A stretch of 64,000 nt of DNA from Chloroflexota bacterium (GTDB lineage Bacteria > Chloroflexota > UBA11872): assembly GCA_011523785.1 (NCBI GenBank), contig WTFW01000120.1, positions 16,633 to 80,632 of the forward strand, read 5' to 3'. The notes below the pieces were generated by a model that had not been told where the DNA came from, ran no database searches, and was given only the letters and a program-made list of their open reading frames with translations. Position 1 is the first letter of the stretch, and every line of letters starts with the position of its first letter. Positions 43,919 to 53,274 of the stretch are shown here, in pieces. The translations under genes were made by a program, and so were the position numbers.

Positions 43919-44879
43919 TCAGTCCCGACCGGTTGGCGCAATCGACCTTGGTGGGACCAGCGTGCGCGCAGCCGTGGTTGACGAGAACGGCGGCATTGCG
44001 GGCTTCGTGGCCGGCGCCACGAAAGCGTCCCAGGGCCCTGATGCGGTGATCGATCGCATCGTTGACGTGCTGCACGACTCGCTGGCCCGTGCGTCCGCCA
44101 CAACCTCGGACCTCGCAGCCGTCGGAATCGGCGCTCCCGGACCGCTCGACTGGGCCACCGGCGTCATACACGAGGCTCCCAACCTGCCAGGCTGGAAGGA
44201 AGTCCCGCTGGCGGCACGTATTGGCGATGCGGTTGGCCTACCGGCCTTCCTGGAGAACGATGCCAATGCCGCGGCGCTGGCCGAGCGCCAGTACGGCGTT
44301 GGCCGGGGCGCGCTCAACATGCTCTACATCACCGTCAGCACCGGCGTCGGCGGCGGCCTGATATTGGACGGTGAGCTCTGGCACGGCGCCTACGGCAGCG
44401 CCGGCGAGTTCGGCCACATGACCGTCGACTTCGACGGCCCGCTGTGCGACTGCGGCAACCGGGGCTGCATCGAAGCCATCGCCGCCGGGCCCGACATTGC
44501 GGCCTGGGTCGTGGATCAAATCGCCGCTGGGCGCTCCAGCAGTCTCAGCGGCCAGGGCGACCTTTCCGGCCGCGATGTGGTCGAAGCCGCGCAAGAGGGC
44601 GATGCGCTCGCCGTGAGCGCCCTGGAACGGGCGGGACGCGCCGTCGGCTTTGGCGTCATCAACGTCGCCCACCTCGTCAACCTGGACACGGTGGTCATCG
44701 GCGGCGGCATTGCCAACGCGGGCGACCTCCTGTTCGATTCGATCCGGACTACCGTGCGCGAGCATCTCCTGGAGAGCACCGCACCGAACCTGCGGCTCGA
44801 ACCCTGGTCGCTGGGCGAAAACGTGGGTCTACTTGGGGCGGCTGCCGCTGCCCGCTCGCGTTTGCAGGGTGGCGTCTAG
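43911..44879 (+). CDS. ROK-family sugar kinase (glucokinase-like)
   Basis: A 322-residue kinase of the ROK family. Phosphate motif AIDLGGTSVRAAVVD near residue 10, ENDANAAALAE, the catalytic region ITVSTGVGGGLI, and the ROK zinc site GEFGHM plus CDCGNRGCIEAI. No helix-turn-helix domain, so it is an enzyme and not a ROK repressor. ATG 43911 overlaps the MFS stop by 8 bases, and the product would phosphorylate glucose or an N-acylated hexosamine brought in by the neighbours. The 3' end overlaps the convergent PD40 gene by 51 bases. Confidence 0.92.
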   Translation: MPDQSRPVGAIDLGGTSVRAAVVDENGGIAGFVAGATKASQGPDAVIDRIVDVLHDSLARASATTSDLAAVGIGAPGPLDWATGVIHEAPNLPGWKEVPLAARIGDAVGLPAFLENDANAAALAERQYGVGRGALNMLYITVSTGVGGGLILDGELWHGAYGSAGEFGHMTVDFDGPLCDCGNRGCIEAIAAGPDIAAWVVDQIAAGRSSSLSGQGDLSGRDVVEAAQEGDALAVSALERAGRAVGFGVINVAHLVNLDTVVIGGGIANAGDLLFDSIRTTVREHLLESTAPNLRLEPWSLGENVGLLGAAAAARSRLQGGV

Positions 44880-46406
44880 GGCACTTCCCCAGGCCGGCAG
44901 GTAGTCCGACGCCGGGTTGTTCGTAATCCGCTGCAGGTCCGTCCCGTCGACCCGAACGGTATAGATCTCCCAGTTGGCGTCCCGGTAGCTCGCAAAGGCG
45001 ATCTTCGCGCCGTCCGGCGAAAACACCGGATTCCAGTCAGGCGCCGGGTGCGTGGTCAGCCGTATCTCGTTCGACCCGTCCGCGTCCGCCACAAATACAT
45101 CAAACGCGTCGCCCACCCAGCGCGCAAAGGTAATCAGCGTGCCGTCCGGGGAAAACGAAGGATCGCGCCCGCTGCTGATCACCGAGCGCGTCCGCAAAGG
45201 ATTGGCAAGGTCCACCGTCACGATGTCGGAGCCGCTGGTAAAGATCAGTTGCGTGCCGTCTGGCGACCATGCGGGGTAGCAGAGAAACCCGGCTTGATCC
45301 CCGATAATCCGCTGGTCGGAGCCGTCCGCGAACATGGTGTAAATCTCACTCTCGCCGCTGCGTGTGCTGGCAAACACCAGGCGCTCGCCATCCGGCGACC
45401 ACCAGGCCTCCCAGTCCGTGGCGGTGGTGTTCGTCAGTTGCTGTGGGTTCCCACCGTCGCTGTCCGCCACAAAGACCTGGTACCCCCCGCTTGCAAACGC
45501 GGCGTACGCAATCCGCCGCCCGTCGGGCGACCAGTTCGGGCGGCTGGTCAGGCCTCCCGACTGCGTGAGCTGCGTGAGCTCGGTTCCCGTTGGGGTCATC
45601 GACCAGAGATTCCACGCCCCGCTGCGGTTGCTCAGGAACGCCAGCAGCCCCGTCGTTCCGGCCAGGTTCGGATCGGGAATTGCGGCCGTCGCCTCGGCCG
45701 GAATCAGGCCGCCGTCCCGGTAGTCCAATCCGCTGTGAGCAATGAGGACATTGGGCGGGCTGACCGCCGCTTCGGAGTCAGGGCGCCACAGCCGGAACAC
45801 CGCGCGCTGCGCCCGCAGTACCACAAGGTCGCCCCGGTCTTCGACGACCACCGGCAGGCCATAGGCATCCAGCCAGCGGTCATTGCGAAACCAGCGGCGC
45901 TCGATCTCCGGATAACGCTTCAGCATCTCCAGGCGTTCCGCTAAGACTTCGTCAAACGCACGCCCGTCCGCTTCTCCTGCGTCCGGCGGAACCGGAATGC
46001 CGCGCGCGGTTCTCAGCCAGGGGTCCCGCCCGGCCTGGCTGAGCGCGTCGTAGACGTTCAGCAACGTCACCCCATCGGCCGCTGTCCATTGCAGGACCGC
46101 CTTCTGAAACGTCTGGAGCGTCAGGGGACCTGCCGTCCAGCGGTTGGAAATCGGGTAGCCAAGCTGTCGAACTCCACCGGCGGACTGAAAAAACGTCCAG
46201 AACGGGATGTCGTCCGCGTCGGTCACCTCGAAACCAAGACCGTCGCCCGGTCCGGCCTGCGTATAGAACCAGCCCTGGGCGCTAGCCCAATCCGCCGGCG
46301 ATTCCGCCTGCGCAAACCGGGCTGGGGCAAGAAACACCCCGCCCAGGAGCGCCAGCGCCAGCAGCGCGCCCCGAATGCTGCGCTGGCGACGGGCGCTAGA
46401 GGGCAT
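44829..46406 (-). CDS. Secreted TolB-like PD40 beta-propeller protein
   Basis: A 525-residue exported protein. A signal peptide is visible: basic SSARRQRSIRG, hydrophobic ALLALALLGGVFLAP, and AQA before ESPADW at about residue 34. Residues 35-235 are a domain with FWTFFQSAGGVRQLGYPIS, which I recognise only as common in exported proteins of this kind. Residues 250-510 hold six PD40 repeats such as WSPDGRRIAYAA, WSPDGERLVFAST and FSPDGAKIAFAS, forming a propeller. ATG 46406 is chosen over an upstream in-frame start because the signal peptide begins there. Role unknown: binding of a ligand or protein outside the cell. Confidence 0.86.
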   Translation of the reverse strand: MPSSARRQRSIRGALLALALLGGVFLAPARFAQAESPADWASAQGWFYTQAGPGDGLGFEVTDADDIPFWTFFQSAGGVRQLGYPISNRWTAGPLTLQTFQKAVLQWTAADGVTLLNVYDALSQAGRDPWLRTARGIPVPPDAGEADGRAFDEVLAERLEMLKRYPEIERRWFRNDRWLDAYGLPVVVEDRGDLVVLRAQRAVFRLWRPDSEAAVSPPNVLIAHSGLDYRDGGLIPAEATAAIPDPNLAGTTGLLAFLSNRSGAWNLWSMTPTGTELTQLTQSGGLTSRPNWSPDGRRIAYAAFASGGYQVFVADSDGGNPQQLTNTTATDWEAWWSPDGERLVFASTRSGESEIYTMFADGSDQRIIGDQAGFLCYPAWSPDGTQLIFTSGSDIVTVDLANPLRTRSVISSGRDPSFSPDGTLITFARWVGDAFDVFVADADGSNEIRLTTHPAPDWNPVFSPDGAKIAFASYRDANWEIYTVRVDGTDLQRITNNPASDYLPAWGSALDATLQTRAGSGSRPK

Positions 46407-46546
46407 GGGGCGACATTGACCGTGGAGGTGGCGGCGGGCACTGTAGCCCACTCGCGCGAATGCGAATGTAATACGGATTCGATTTCGTGCAAGAATTGGC
46501 CCCGCATCCGCGCGGGCGAGTCAGCAATCCCAGGTAGGTAGCCTCA

Positions 46547-47389
46547 ATGGCCGAATATGTGAATCCAGACACCCTCGTCGACACCGACTGGGTCGCTGCC
46601 CATGGCGGCGACGATGACGTCCGCCTGGTCGAGGTGGATGTCGACACGTCCTCGTACGACTCCGGGCACATTCCCGGCGCCGTGGGTTGGAATTGGGAGA
46701 CGCAGCTTTCCGACGGCATCCGGCGCGACATTGCCTCGCCGGAACAGTGGAAGGAGCTGCTCGAAAGCTCCGGCATCGCCGCCGACACCCACGTCATTCT
46801 GTACGGCGACAACAACAACTGGTTTGCCGCATTTGCCTACTGGCAGTTCAAGATGGGTGGGCACGAGCGCGTGAGCCTGATGAACGGCGGCCGGCTCAAG
46901 TGGGAGCAGGAAGGCCGCGAGTTGACCACCGACGAGACCGTCGTCGAGTCCACCACCTACGAGGCCGGTGAGGCCGACCCGTCGTTGCGTGTCTTGCAGC
47001 CGGATGTCCGCGCCGCGCTTGGCGACGGCTCCACCGTGCTGGTGGACGTGCGTTCGCCCGCCGAGTTCACCGGCGAGATCCTGGCTCCGCCGGGCCTCCA
47101 GGAACTGTCACAGCGCGGCGGCCACATTCCCGGCGCCGACAACGTGCCCTGGCTAACCGCCGTCAACGAGGCCGATGGAACATTCAAGTCGGCCGACGAG
47201 TTGCTGGAGATTTATGGTCCGCTCGGCGCTACGGGCGATGCACCCGTCATCACCTACTGCCGCATCGGCGAGCGCTCCGCCCACACCTGGTTCGCGCTGC
47301 ACGAGTTGCTCGGCGTCGGCAACGTCCGCAACTACGACGGCTCCTGGACGGAGTGGGGCTCGATGATCGGACAGCCGATCGAGCGCTGA
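46547..47389 (+). CDS. Sulfurtransferase (thiosulfate:cyanide type, two rhodanese domains)
   Basis: A 280-residue tandem rhodanese. The first domain (about 8-130) includes DSGHIPGAVGWNW and lacks the catalytic cysteine (segment LYGDNNNW), as usual for the inactive half. The second domain (about 150-275) has LVDVRSPAEF and the active-site loop CRIGERS with C238. It would transfer sulfane sulfur from thiosulfate or mercaptopyruvate; the CR-x-G-x-R-S loop favours thiosulfate. ATG 46547 has AGGTAGG about 9 bases upstream. It stands alone between a divergent propeller gene and a convergent SBP gene. Confidence 0.94.
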   Translation: MAEYVNPDTLVDTDWVAAHGGDDDVRLVEVDVDTSSYDSGHIPGAVGWNWETQLSDGIRRDIASPEQWKELLESSGIAADTHVILYGDNNNWFAAFAYWQFKMGGHERVSLMNGGRLKWEQEGRELTTDETVVESTTYEAGEADPSLRVLQPDVRAALGDGSTVLVDVRSPAEFTGEILAPPGLQELSQRGGHIPGADNVPWLTAVNEADGTFKSADELLEIYGPLGATGDAPVITYCRIGERSAHTWFALHELLGVGNVRNYDGSWTEWGSMIGQPIER

Positions 47390-47413
47390 GCCGCGTGCCG
47401 CGGACGCGATCGC

Positions 47414-49015
47414 CTAGGCGTTGAGTGAAACCTGCGCCAGGTCGATTGCGCCGCTCACCGGGTCGATTCCGAACCCCGTCACGTCAGGCTTCAGCAGGAA
47501 GGCTGAGGCGTGGCTGCCTATGGCGATTGCCGGCGCCTCGGATTCCAGCACGGCGTCGGCGGCCGCGTAGGCCTCCCGCTGGGCCTCCTGGTCCGTTGTC
47601 GCGGCTGCCGTGGCCAGGTGTTGGTCAAACGCGCTGTTGGCCCAGCCCGTGCGGAAGAAGTCCATGTCGGAACGCCACAGGTCATCCAGCCAGTTGGCGG
47701 GGTGGCGGTATTCCGAAGTCCAGCCGGCGCGATAGGCGTCAAAGTCGCCGGGCGCGTTCGAGAAGTCCAGAAAGTCGCGCCACTCGCGCACGTCCGGCTG
47801 CACCGCCACGCCCAGCGTGTCGCCCCAAATTCGGGTCAGTTCGGCGGCCAGCCGATCCCACTGGTCCGTGCGGTGGTAGGTGAAACGCAGGGGCGGGAGG
47901 CCTTCACCGTTGGGAAACCCGGCGCTCGCCAGCAGGGCCCGCGCCTCGTCGACGTTCGGCGCGCCGCCCGGCTCGGCCGCCAGGATGCTCCCGGGTGTCA
48001 GCCGCTGCGCCGGCAGCGTGGGCTGGTCGAACACGGCCGCGGTCAACGCCTCGCGGTCGAGCGCCAGCGATAGCGCGCGCCGCACGGCTGCCGCGTCCCA
48101 GGGCGCCTTGCGCGTGTTGAACACGATGAACCACGTGCCCGCGCGCTCGAACAGCCGCACCTGCGGCCGCAGGTCCGCGTTGGCCATCGCCGACCTGTAG
48201 TCCGCTCCGCTCACGCTGGCGGCGTGCGCCGGACTTGCATGAAAGTCCTGTAGCCGCGAGTCGGCGGAGCGCGGGAATCGAATCACGACGTCGCTGAACA
48301 CCGGCGGCGCCGGACCGCCGTATTCCGTATTGCGATGCAGCGTCATGCCCAAGCCGCGGTCCCACTGCGCCAGCTTGTACGGCCCGTTGCTGCGAATCCG
48401 GATCGGGTCGGTCCAAGAGGCCCCCGTGCCCTCGATTTCCGCCCGTGGCAGCGGAACGAACGTCGAGGTCGCCACGCGCGCCAGGAATCCGGGCGTGGAG
48501 CTTCTCAGGTGCACCCGCAGGGTCGACGTGTCCGGCGCGCCTATCTCCGGCTCGTCGCGATTGCGGCCGCCAGCGGCATAGCTCTCCGCCCCCGTGATCG
48601 GGAACAGGAGGTAGTTAAACGTGGCGCCCAGTTCCGGCGCCAGGTTGCGCCGCCAGGACCAGACAAAATCGTCGGACGAGACCGCCTCACCCGACGTCCA
48701 TCGGCCGCTGGCCGCAAGATTGAACTGGTAGGCATGCCCGGCGTCCGTGATCTGCCACGATTCGGCGGCGGCTGGTTGGGCCAGGCCACCTTCGCCGACG
48801 CGGACGAGCGGCTCGAACAGAGCCTCCGCAACCGTCGCCTCCTGCGGCTGCGCGACCAGCGCCGGATCGATGGTGGCGGGCTCGTCCAGCAGCAGTTCGA
48901 GGCGCTGGCCTTGGTCGTCGCCTTCGAGCGTTAGCGGTCCTTCGCACGCCGCCAGGGCCGCAAGCGCAACGCCGCTACCGGCCAGGCCAACAAACCGCCG
49001 ACGGTTCAGCGGCAT
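47414..49015 (-). CDS. Peptide-type ABC substrate-binding lipoprotein (SBP_bac_5)
   Basis: A 533-residue solute-binding protein of the oligopeptide (DppA/OppA) family. The N-terminus has a twin-arginine-like RRRFVGLAG and a lipobox LAAC (Cys at about residue 24), so it is a lipid-anchored extracytoplasmic protein. The family features follow: FNLAASGRWTSGEAVSSDDFVWSW, VRRALSLALDREAL and a C-terminal domain with AYRAGWTSEY. It binds peptides or other organics. It lies 4 bases after a second SBP gene. No permease or ATPase of this transporter family is in the window. Confidence 0.92.
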   Translation of the reverse strand: MPLNRRRFVGLAGSGVALAALAACEGPLTLEGDDQGQRLELLLDEPATIDPALVAQPQEATVAEALFEPLVRVGEGGLAQPAAAESWQITDAGHAYQFNLAASGRWTSGEAVSSDDFVWSWRRNLAPELGATFNYLLFPITGAESYAAGGRNRDEPEIGAPDTSTLRVHLRSSTPGFLARVATSTFVPLPRAEIEGTGASWTDPIRIRSNGPYKLAQWDRGLGMTLHRNTEYGGPAPPVFSDVVIRFPRSADSRLQDFHASPAHAASVSGADYRSAMANADLRPQVRLFERAGTWFIVFNTRKAPWDAAAVRRALSLALDREALTAAVFDQPTLPAQRLTPGSILAAEPGGAPNVDEARALLASAGFPNGEGLPPLRFTYHRTDQWDRLAAELTRIWGDTLGVAVQPDVREWRDFLDFSNAPGDFDAYRAGWTSEYRHPANWLDDLWRSDMDFFRTGWANSAFDQHLATAAATTDQEAQREAYAAADAVLESEAPAIAIGSHASAFLLKPDVTGFGIDPVSGAIDLAQVSLNA

Positions 49016-49019
49016 GGGA

Positions 49020-50633
49020 TCAACCGGCGATCGTCAGCTCGGTGAGCCACTCTCGCGTCATCGGGCGGCCGGCATAACCTTCCACCCCGGGCTGCACCAG
49101 CTCGTGCGATACAAAGAACAGCAGGGGAATCAACACCCCTTGCTCGATGACTCGATTTTCGATCTCCCCATAGCGCGCCAGCCGCTCGTCGTCGGTAGCG
49201 GCCGACCGAGCCTGCTGAATGAGGTTGTCGACGACATCATCCGAATAGCGCCACGAGTTGTCCGGTCGGTTGGAACCGAACAGCTCGCCGGTGAAGTTGA
49301 AGGCGTCGTGGAAGTCGGCCGACCACCCAAGGAAAAACGCCTGGATGTCGTGGTCCGGATCATCCAGCGAGGTGAGGAGATCGTCGAAAGAGCGCACCTC
49401 GATCACCACGTCCACGCCAAGTTCGGTACGCCACGGATCGACGATGAGCTCCACGAATGGACTCCCTGACAGGCCGTCGCCCGGCGCTACCACGGTGATG
49501 GGCGGCAGGGCGTCGGCGCCGCCGTAGCTCGACTTCTCAAGTTCAGCCTGCGCCGCGTCCAGGTCAAATGCCAGGCCTTCGAAATCCGCCCGGTGACCTG
49601 GCAAGCCCGGCGGAACGACGCCCCTGGCCTCCCGCTGTGTTCCGGCCAGCACGACCTCATTGATGAACGACCGGTCGGTGGCCAGGGCCAGGGCTCGCCG
49701 CACATGCACGTCGTCGAACGGCGCCAGCGTCGTGTTGAAGCCAAGGTATTGGAACGCCAGGTCGGGCGTGCTGATCAATTGGCTGCTGCGCGGTTCATTC
49801 GGGTCGCGAAACCGGTTCAGATCGGACGCCCCGATTGAGATCAGGTCAAGCTCGTCGTTCTCGTACAGCAAGAGATTCTCGCCGACGTCAAGCTGATGGA
49901 ACTCAACGACCGCCGGTCCACCCGGCCGCCAGGGCGCCGTATCCGCCCGGCCCAGCCTGATCAGCGATTCCGGCCGCCAGTCGAGGAGTTGGTAAGGCCC
50001 CGAACCGTTGGGCGAGCGCCACCACTCGCCGGCCGCCGCGACGGTGCGTTGGTCCACCACCAGTGTGGGGCCGGCGCTGAGCTTGCTCGGGAAGAAGGAC
50101 AGCGGTGTGGTCAGCGCGACCTCAAGCGTCCGCGTGCCGCGCACCCGCAGCCCCGAGACCGACTCCGCCTCACCCGCCGCGTACTCCGCCGCGCCCTCAA
50201 TGTCTTCCAGGAACACGGGGCCCGAGAGCGAACCGGTGTCCGGGTCCAGGGCGCGGCGCCACGACCAGACGACGTCCGTTGCGGTCAACGGGGTTCCGTC
50301 GTGAAACCTCGCCTGCTGGCGAATGGTGAAGGTGTACGTCAGGCCGTCGCTGCTGACGGTCCAGGCCGAAGCCAGGTCGGGTTCGACCGACAAATCGGGC
50401 GCAATGCGCGTGAGACCGGCGAAGATCTCCTGCACATACTCGGCTGAGCCCGTGTCGCGCACGTGAACCGGATCAAGGGTCAGCGGCTCGTTGGCCGCCA
50501 GCCGCAACGTGCCTGACGCGGCAGGCTGCGTAGGCCCCGCATCGCCCCCGCCGAATACCGTGAACCCCAGCGCCAGCGCCGCGGCCAGAACCAATCCGCG
50601 GCCCGCGCGTCTCCACTTGGAGGCCTTAGGCAC
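49020..50633 (-). CDS. Peptide-type ABC substrate-binding protein (SBP_bac_5), no lipobox
   Basis: A 537-residue relative of the previous protein. The N-terminus has a basic stretch (SKWRRAGRG) and a hydrophobic segment (LVLAAALALGFTVFGG) but no cysteine, so it is not a standard lipoprotein; it may be released or held by an uncleaved anchor. Features: EPLTLDPVHVRDTGSAEY, FTIRQQARFHDGTPLTATDVVWSW and VRRALALATDRSFI. GTG 50633 overlaps the NUDIX stop by 8 bases. Presence of two SBPs in tandem with a NUDIX gene and without membrane subunits suggests that the permease genes are elsewhere. Confidence 0.9.
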   Translation of the reverse strand: MPKASKWRRAGRGLVLAAALALGFTVFGGGDAGPTQPAASGTLRLAANEPLTLDPVHVRDTGSAEYVQEIFAGLTRIAPDLSVEPDLASAWTVSSDGLTYTFTIRQQARFHDGTPLTATDVVWSWRRALDPDTGSLSGPVFLEDIEGAAEYAAGEAESVSGLRVRGTRTLEVALTTPLSFFPSKLSAGPTLVVDQRTVAAAGEWWRSPNGSGPYQLLDWRPESLIRLGRADTAPWRPGGPAVVEFHQLDVGENLLLYENDELDLISIGASDLNRFRDPNEPRSSQLISTPDLAFQYLGFNTTLAPFDDVHVRRALALATDRSFINEVVLAGTQREARGVVPPGLPGHRADFEGLAFDLDAAQAELEKSSYGGADALPPITVVAPGDGLSGSPFVELIVDPWRTELGVDVVIEVRSFDDLLTSLDDPDHDIQAFFLGWSADFHDAFNFTGELFGSNRPDNSWRYSDDVVDNLIQQARSAATDDERLARYGEIENRVIEQGVLIPLLFFVSHELVQPGVEGYAGRPMTREWLTELTIAG

Positions 50634-51111
50634 CCACGTTCTCTGGGTTCTGACGGCTCAGCAGGTCTTCCGCTCGAAGCATGATCGTGCGCTCGTTCAC
50701 GTGATGCAGCATGCGCACCGCGTCCGGCATCGCCACCCAGCGCGCCTCCACGTGCTCCGCCGGGTCGGGGCGAATGCTGCCGCCGGTGGACCGCAGCAAG
50801 TACTGATGCACGACTTTCGGCACAAACCCCGTCCACAGGTCGGGACGGACTTCGTAGCGAATCTCGCCCAGGTCGTCCACCACTTCGCCCACGATGCCGG
50901 TTTCTTCCAGGACTTCGCGCACCGCCGCGTCCTTGGGCGCTTCGCCCGGCTCCACGGCGCCCTTGGGCAGGACCCAGGCGCCGCGCTGCGTCTGGACCAC
51001 GGCCACCTGAATCTGGCCGTTCTTCTGGCGAAAGATCACGCCGCCTGACGATTCGAGGAAGGGTTCCTCGCTGCCGGCGGCGACTGCGGGCTGATCGGCG
51101 GCTTCTGCCAT
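50626..51111 (-). CDS. NUDIX hydrolase
   Basis: A 161-residue hydrolase that cleaves nucleoside-diphosphate-linked substrates. The Nudix box is complete: GAVEPGEAPKDAAVREVLEETGI (Gly-x5-Glu-x7-Arg-Glu-x2-Glu-Glu-x-Gly). The preceding strand is GAWVLPKG. The first 18 residues are probably disordered. It follows the dCTP deaminase gene after 9 bases and overlaps the SBP start by 8. With the deaminase it could act in nucleotide pool cleaning; the substrate is not known. Confidence 0.93.
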   Translation of the reverse strand: MAEAADQPAVAAGSEEPFLESSGGVIFRQKNGQIQVAVVQTQRGAWVLPKGAVEPGEAPKDAAVREVLEETGIVGEVVDDLGEIRYEVRPDLWTGFVPKVVHQYLLRSTGGSIRPDPAEHVEARWVAMPDAVRMLHHVNERTIMLRAEDLLSRQNPENVGA

Positions 51112-51120
51112 TGGGTGCTC

Positions 51121-51705
51121 CTATGCCGTGTGGACGTCGCGGTAGGCGAATCCAAGGTGCGACCGGCTGGGGGTGGATCCCCGCTGGTCCTGATACTTGC
51201 TGTCCAAACCCGGCGAGCCGTACGGACGTTCCGCCGGGCTCGTGAGTTGCATCACCGAAAGCTGGCTGACCCGCATGCCGGGCCAGAGCAGGATGGGCAA
51301 GTTGGCGTGGTTCGACAACTCCAGCGTCAAACTGCCGCGAAAGCCGGGATCTACATAGCCTGCGGTGCTGTGCACCATTAATCCTAGCCGTCCCAGCGAA
51401 CTCTTGCCCTCGATGCGGCCCACGAGGTCGTCCGCCATCTGGATAGTCTCCACCGTGCCCCCCAGCACGAACTCGCCGGGGTGGAGGACGAAACTGGCGC
51501 CGTCGTCGACCTCGACGGTCTTGGTCAGGTCCGGCTGGTTCAGTTTCGGATCGATATGCGTCTCGGTCTGATTCACAAAGACCTGGAACCGTGAGCCCAG
51601 GCGCAAGTCGATGCTCGATGGCTGAATAGCGGTTTCGTCGAGCGGCGTGACGTGGAGACGGCCTGACGCGATCGCCTCGCGCAGAGCCCGATCGCTCAGG
51701 ACCAC
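51121..51705 (-). CDS. dcd: dCTP deaminase
   Basis: Converts dCTP to dUTP in the dTMP pathway; 194 residues is the normal length. Trimeric dUTPase-fold motifs: QPSSIDLRLGSRFQVF, VLHPGEFVLGGT, and the catalytic region GRIEGKSSLGRLGLMVHSTAG plus VDPGFRGSLTLELSN. The C-terminus is longer than the E. coli type and similar to enzymes that both deaminate and hydrolyse to dUMP, but I cannot decide this by eye. GTG 51705 follows a G-rich stretch. It diverges from glpK (80 bases). Confidence 0.95.
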   Translation of the reverse strand: MVLSDRALREAIASGRLHVTPLDETAIQPSSIDLRLGSRFQVFVNQTETHIDPKLNQPDLTKTVEVDDGASFVLHPGEFVLGGTVETIQMADDLVGRIEGKSSLGRLGLMVHSTAGYVDPGFRGSLTLELSNHANLPILLWPGMRVSQLSVMQLTSPAERPYGSPGLDSKYQDQRGSTPSRSHLGFAYRDVHTA

Positions 51706-51785
51706 TCGCCCCCCTTTTCGCGGCCACTGGCCGCGCGGCGCCGATGCTACCGTACGCCTGCCCCGCGAGGCGTACGGGTTGGTCC

Positions 51786-53261
51786 GTGGTGATTCTTGCC
51801 ATTGACCAGGGCACGACGGGCACCACGACCCTGGTCATCGACGAGGACAGCCGCATCGTCGGCCGGGCCTACGCGCCGGTCGATCAGAGCTATCCGCGTC
51901 CGGGCTGGGTGGAGCACGACCCCAATCAGATCTGGGACGGCGTGCAGCGCACCACCCGACAGGTGCTTGAGGCCGCGCCGGCTGGAACCGTTGCGGCGAT
52001 CGGCATCACCAACCAGCGCGAAACGGCCGTGGCCTGGGACGCGGCGACCCTGGAGCCCCTGGGGCCGGCCATCGTCTGGCAGGACGTCCGCACCGGGCCG
52101 GCCATGGCCGACCTGGAAGCCGGTGGCCACGGGGATGTGATCCGGGCAATCACCGGCCTGCGGCCCAGCCCTTATTTCAGCGCCGGCAAGTTTGGCTGGA
52201 TGCTGGACCACGTGCCCGAGGTCGCCTCGGCTCGCGACAGCGGCCGTTTGCGCCTCGGAACCGTCGATGCCTGGCTGATTGCCCGGCTGTCCGGCGGCGC
52301 CCACCGCATCGACGCCACCAACGCCTCCCGAACCCTGCTGATGGATCTCGACACGGGCTGCTGGTCGACGGACATGACCGAGCTGTTTGAGATTCCATTG
52401 CACGCCCTGCCGGAGATTGTTCCCTCGGTCGGCCGGTGCGCGGTGACTGGCAGCGATGCGCCGGTCGCCTCCGGAACCCCGATCAGCGGCATCGCGGGCG
52501 ACCAACAGGCCGCCCTGTTCGGTCACCTGGCGGTGTCGTCCGGGGCCGCCAAGGTGACCTACGGCACCGGTTGCTTCCTCCTGCAGCACGCGGGCGACGC
52601 GCGGCCGCCCGACATCGAAGACCTGCTGACGACGCTGGCGCTGGGTCGGCCCGATGGCTTGACCTATGCCTACGAAGGCAGCGTGTTCACCGGCGGCGCC
52701 CTGGTGCAGTGGCTGCGCGACGAACTGGGCCTGATTGGCGCCGCCCCCGAAATCGAAGCGCTGGCGCGGGCGGTGCCGGATACCGCCGGGGCGGTGATTG
52801 TTCCGGCCTTCACGGGGCTCGGTGCGCCGTACTGGGATCCCGACGCGCGCGGCGCGATTCTCGGCCTCACGCGCGGGGTCTCAGGCTCTCACCTGGCCCG
52901 CGCCGCGCTGGAAGCCATTGTCCACCAGGTTCAGGACGTCCTGGACCTCATGCCGCCGCTCCAGGGCGAACTGTTCGTCGACGGCGGCGCAGCCGCCAAT
53001 GACTTGCTGCTGCAACTCCAGGCCTCCAGCGCCAACCGTCCGGTCGCCCGGCCGGTGGATATCGAGACCACGGCGCTCGGCGCGGCCTACCTGGCGGGCC
53101 TGGCCGAAGGCGTATGGGCCAGCGTGGACGAGCTGCGCTCGCTTCGCCCGGACCCAGCCCTGTTCGAGTCGGGCTTGGAGACGCTCGCGATCGATCGTCC
53201 CACCTGGCGCCGCGCCGTCGGGCGCACCCGCGGCTGGGCCGCGCCCCCGTCGGACGCGTGA
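51786..53261 (+). CDS. glpK: Glycerol kinase
   Basis: FGGY-family kinase making glycerol-3-phosphate; 491 residues. The N-terminal phosphate loop LAIDQGTTGTTTLVID, GITNQRETAVAW, AIVWQDVRT, and the catalytic-Asp motif ISGIAGDQQAALFG followed by KVTYGTGCFLL are all present. FVDGGAAANDLLLQLQA lies near the C-terminus. The start is GTG 51786 or the adjacent GTG 51789; the open frame to 51744 adds a non-family leader. No glpF or glpD is near. The E. coli-type regulation by enzyme IIA-Glc cannot be judged. Confidence 0.95.
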   Translation: MVILAIDQGTTGTTTLVIDEDSRIVGRAYAPVDQSYPRPGWVEHDPNQIWDGVQRTTRQVLEAAPAGTVAAIGITNQRETAVAWDAATLEPLGPAIVWQDVRTGPAMADLEAGGHGDVIRAITGLRPSPYFSAGKFGWMLDHVPEVASARDSGRLRLGTVDAWLIARLSGGAHRIDATNASRTLLMDLDTGCWSTDMTELFEIPLHALPEIVPSVGRCAVTGSDAPVASGTPISGIAGDQQAALFGHLAVSSGAAKVTYGTGCFLLQHAGDARPPDIEDLLTTLALGRPDGLTYAYEGSVFTGGALVQWLRDELGLIGAAPEIEALARAVPDTAGAVIVPAFTGLGAPYWDPDARGAILGLTRGVSGSHLARAALEAIVHQVQDVLDLMPPLQGELFVDGGAAANDLLLQLQASSANRPVARPVDIETTALGAAYLAGLAEGVWASVDELRSLRPDPALFESGLETLAIDRPTWRRAVGRTRGWAAPPSDA

Positions 53262-53274
53262 GAGACTGCCGCCA

